Source: Actinostola sp. cb2023
Lineage: Eukaryota > Cnidaria > Anthozoa > Actiniaria > Actinostolidae
Length of the DNA: 64,000 bases
NCBI GenBank assembly: GCA_033675265.1
Contig: JAUJYZ010001447.1
Span: 77,501-141,500 of the forward strand
Reading direction: 5' to 3'
Position numbers and translations under genes: made by a program. A model generated the notes under the pieces. That model made no database searches and was not told the origin of the DNA. It saw nothing but the letters and a program-made list of their open reading frames with translations. Of the stretch, positions 63,395 to 64,000 are shown one piece after another. Numbering within the stretch: the stretch's first letter is position 1; each line of letters starts with the position of its first letter.

Positions 63395-63575
63395 GTGCAG
63401 TCTCTACAGGCAGGCACAAGTCTAAGCTAGACACCTCTCTAAGACGAACATCTTTGTGTGGTCGGCCCTGTTGTCCTTTTACTATAAATTCGTTCTCTCT
63501 AAGACGAACATCTCGCTAAGTTGTACAACAAAAGGTGGTCCCAGTATAGGTGTCTGGCTTGGAGAGAGTTGACTT
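63395..63575. repeat. MITE-like repeat with CTCTCTAAGACGAACATC motifs
   Basis: ctctctaagacgaacatct occurs twice (63436 and 63495), and ggtgtctggcttggagagag at about 63550 is a partial inverse. I recall this sequence type as abundant in cnidarian genomes; not verified. Confidence -1.
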
Positions 63576-64000
63576 TATTTCCACCAGCTGCTGACAATAC
63601 AAAATGACCGTACATTTTAATCATTTGTTGTTAGTTAAGCAAACTTCAACAATTCATAATTGTGTCCTCTAAGACATCTGCACTTACACAAAACTCACAT
63701 AATTTTCAAAGACCAAATTCATTATGAATGAATTTCCAAAGAATACGTAAGTAATTAAAACTAAACTCAAACAGTCTCCTTTTAAGCGTTTTTCTTCGCT
63801 AATTAGATGAATGTTAATCCATTCTCTATCAAATTTACATCTATAAATTCTATTACACGTGTTAGATTATTGACGTTATTTTGTCATCCTGTTAAAACTT
63901 ATAAAAAGACGTTTTGCAAATAAGAACTGAGCGATAATTGGATTAGAGATGGACGTGTAATGGGTTTGAGCAGGTGAATATTTCACTGCTCTTTTCTCTT
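63576..64000. other. Window end, no gene seen
   Basis: AT-rich sequence without recognisable features. Confidence -1.

Overview
The window looks like nuclear DNA of an invertebrate animal, most likely a cnidarian and probably an anthozoan such as a stony coral. The reasons are an AT-rich sequence, GT-AG introns, two NK-class homeobox genes, and dense families of small inverted-repeat elements whose ends (for example CATTCTCGTACCCAGAGCC and ACCACAGGCAGCCC) I associate from memory with coral genomes. The species call is an inference and was not checked by any search.

There are only two convincing host genes, both homeobox genes on the + strand and about 33 kb apart. Gene A (46-1951, possibly continuing to 2319) encodes an NKL-type homeodomain closest to the Tlx and Vent groups. 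It has two exons, and its C-terminal part lies in a different reading frame from the homeodomain. Gene B (35521-36975) is a clear NK1 (slouch/NKX1) orthologue with a TN/EH1 repressor motif in exon 1 and the homeodomain in exon 2. Their linkage fits a remnant of the ancestral NK homeobox cluster. Both should be nuclear DNA-binding transcription factors, probably repressors.

Layout. 1-2.3 kb: gene A. 4.3-19.6 kb: a mosaic of nested mobile DNA, with foldback/TIR elements (4733-6467, 6472-7095, 11895-12445, 13464-14675, 19173-19611), a Mutator-like TIR element with a 9-bp target duplication (16922-18159), two copies of a roughly 1-kb repeat, a 5'-truncated LINE (10345-10990), a decayed hAT transposase (14925-15588) and a decayed RecQ-like helicase fragment (13600-14055). 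20.8-22.75 kb: two tandem arrays, one of them amplified from a nearby SINE-like element. 22.8-45.1 kb: almost repeat-free DNA around NK1, probably its regulatory landscape. 45.2-47.4 kb: a large minisatellite. 47.7-54.5 kb: SINE-like tails, MITEs, a tRNA-like sequence and a 3-kb inverted-repeat element with three more elements nested inside. 54.5-59.5 kb: plain unique AT-rich DNA. 59.6-63.6 kb: hairpin elements, a 71-bp array, a SINE tail and a 44-bp pyrimidine minisatellite.

No rRNA genes, confident functional tRNA genes, CRISPR arrays or other protein-coding genes were found. The long open frames at 45325-47425 and 61765-62694 come from tandem repeats whose unit length is a multiple of three, or that lack stops.
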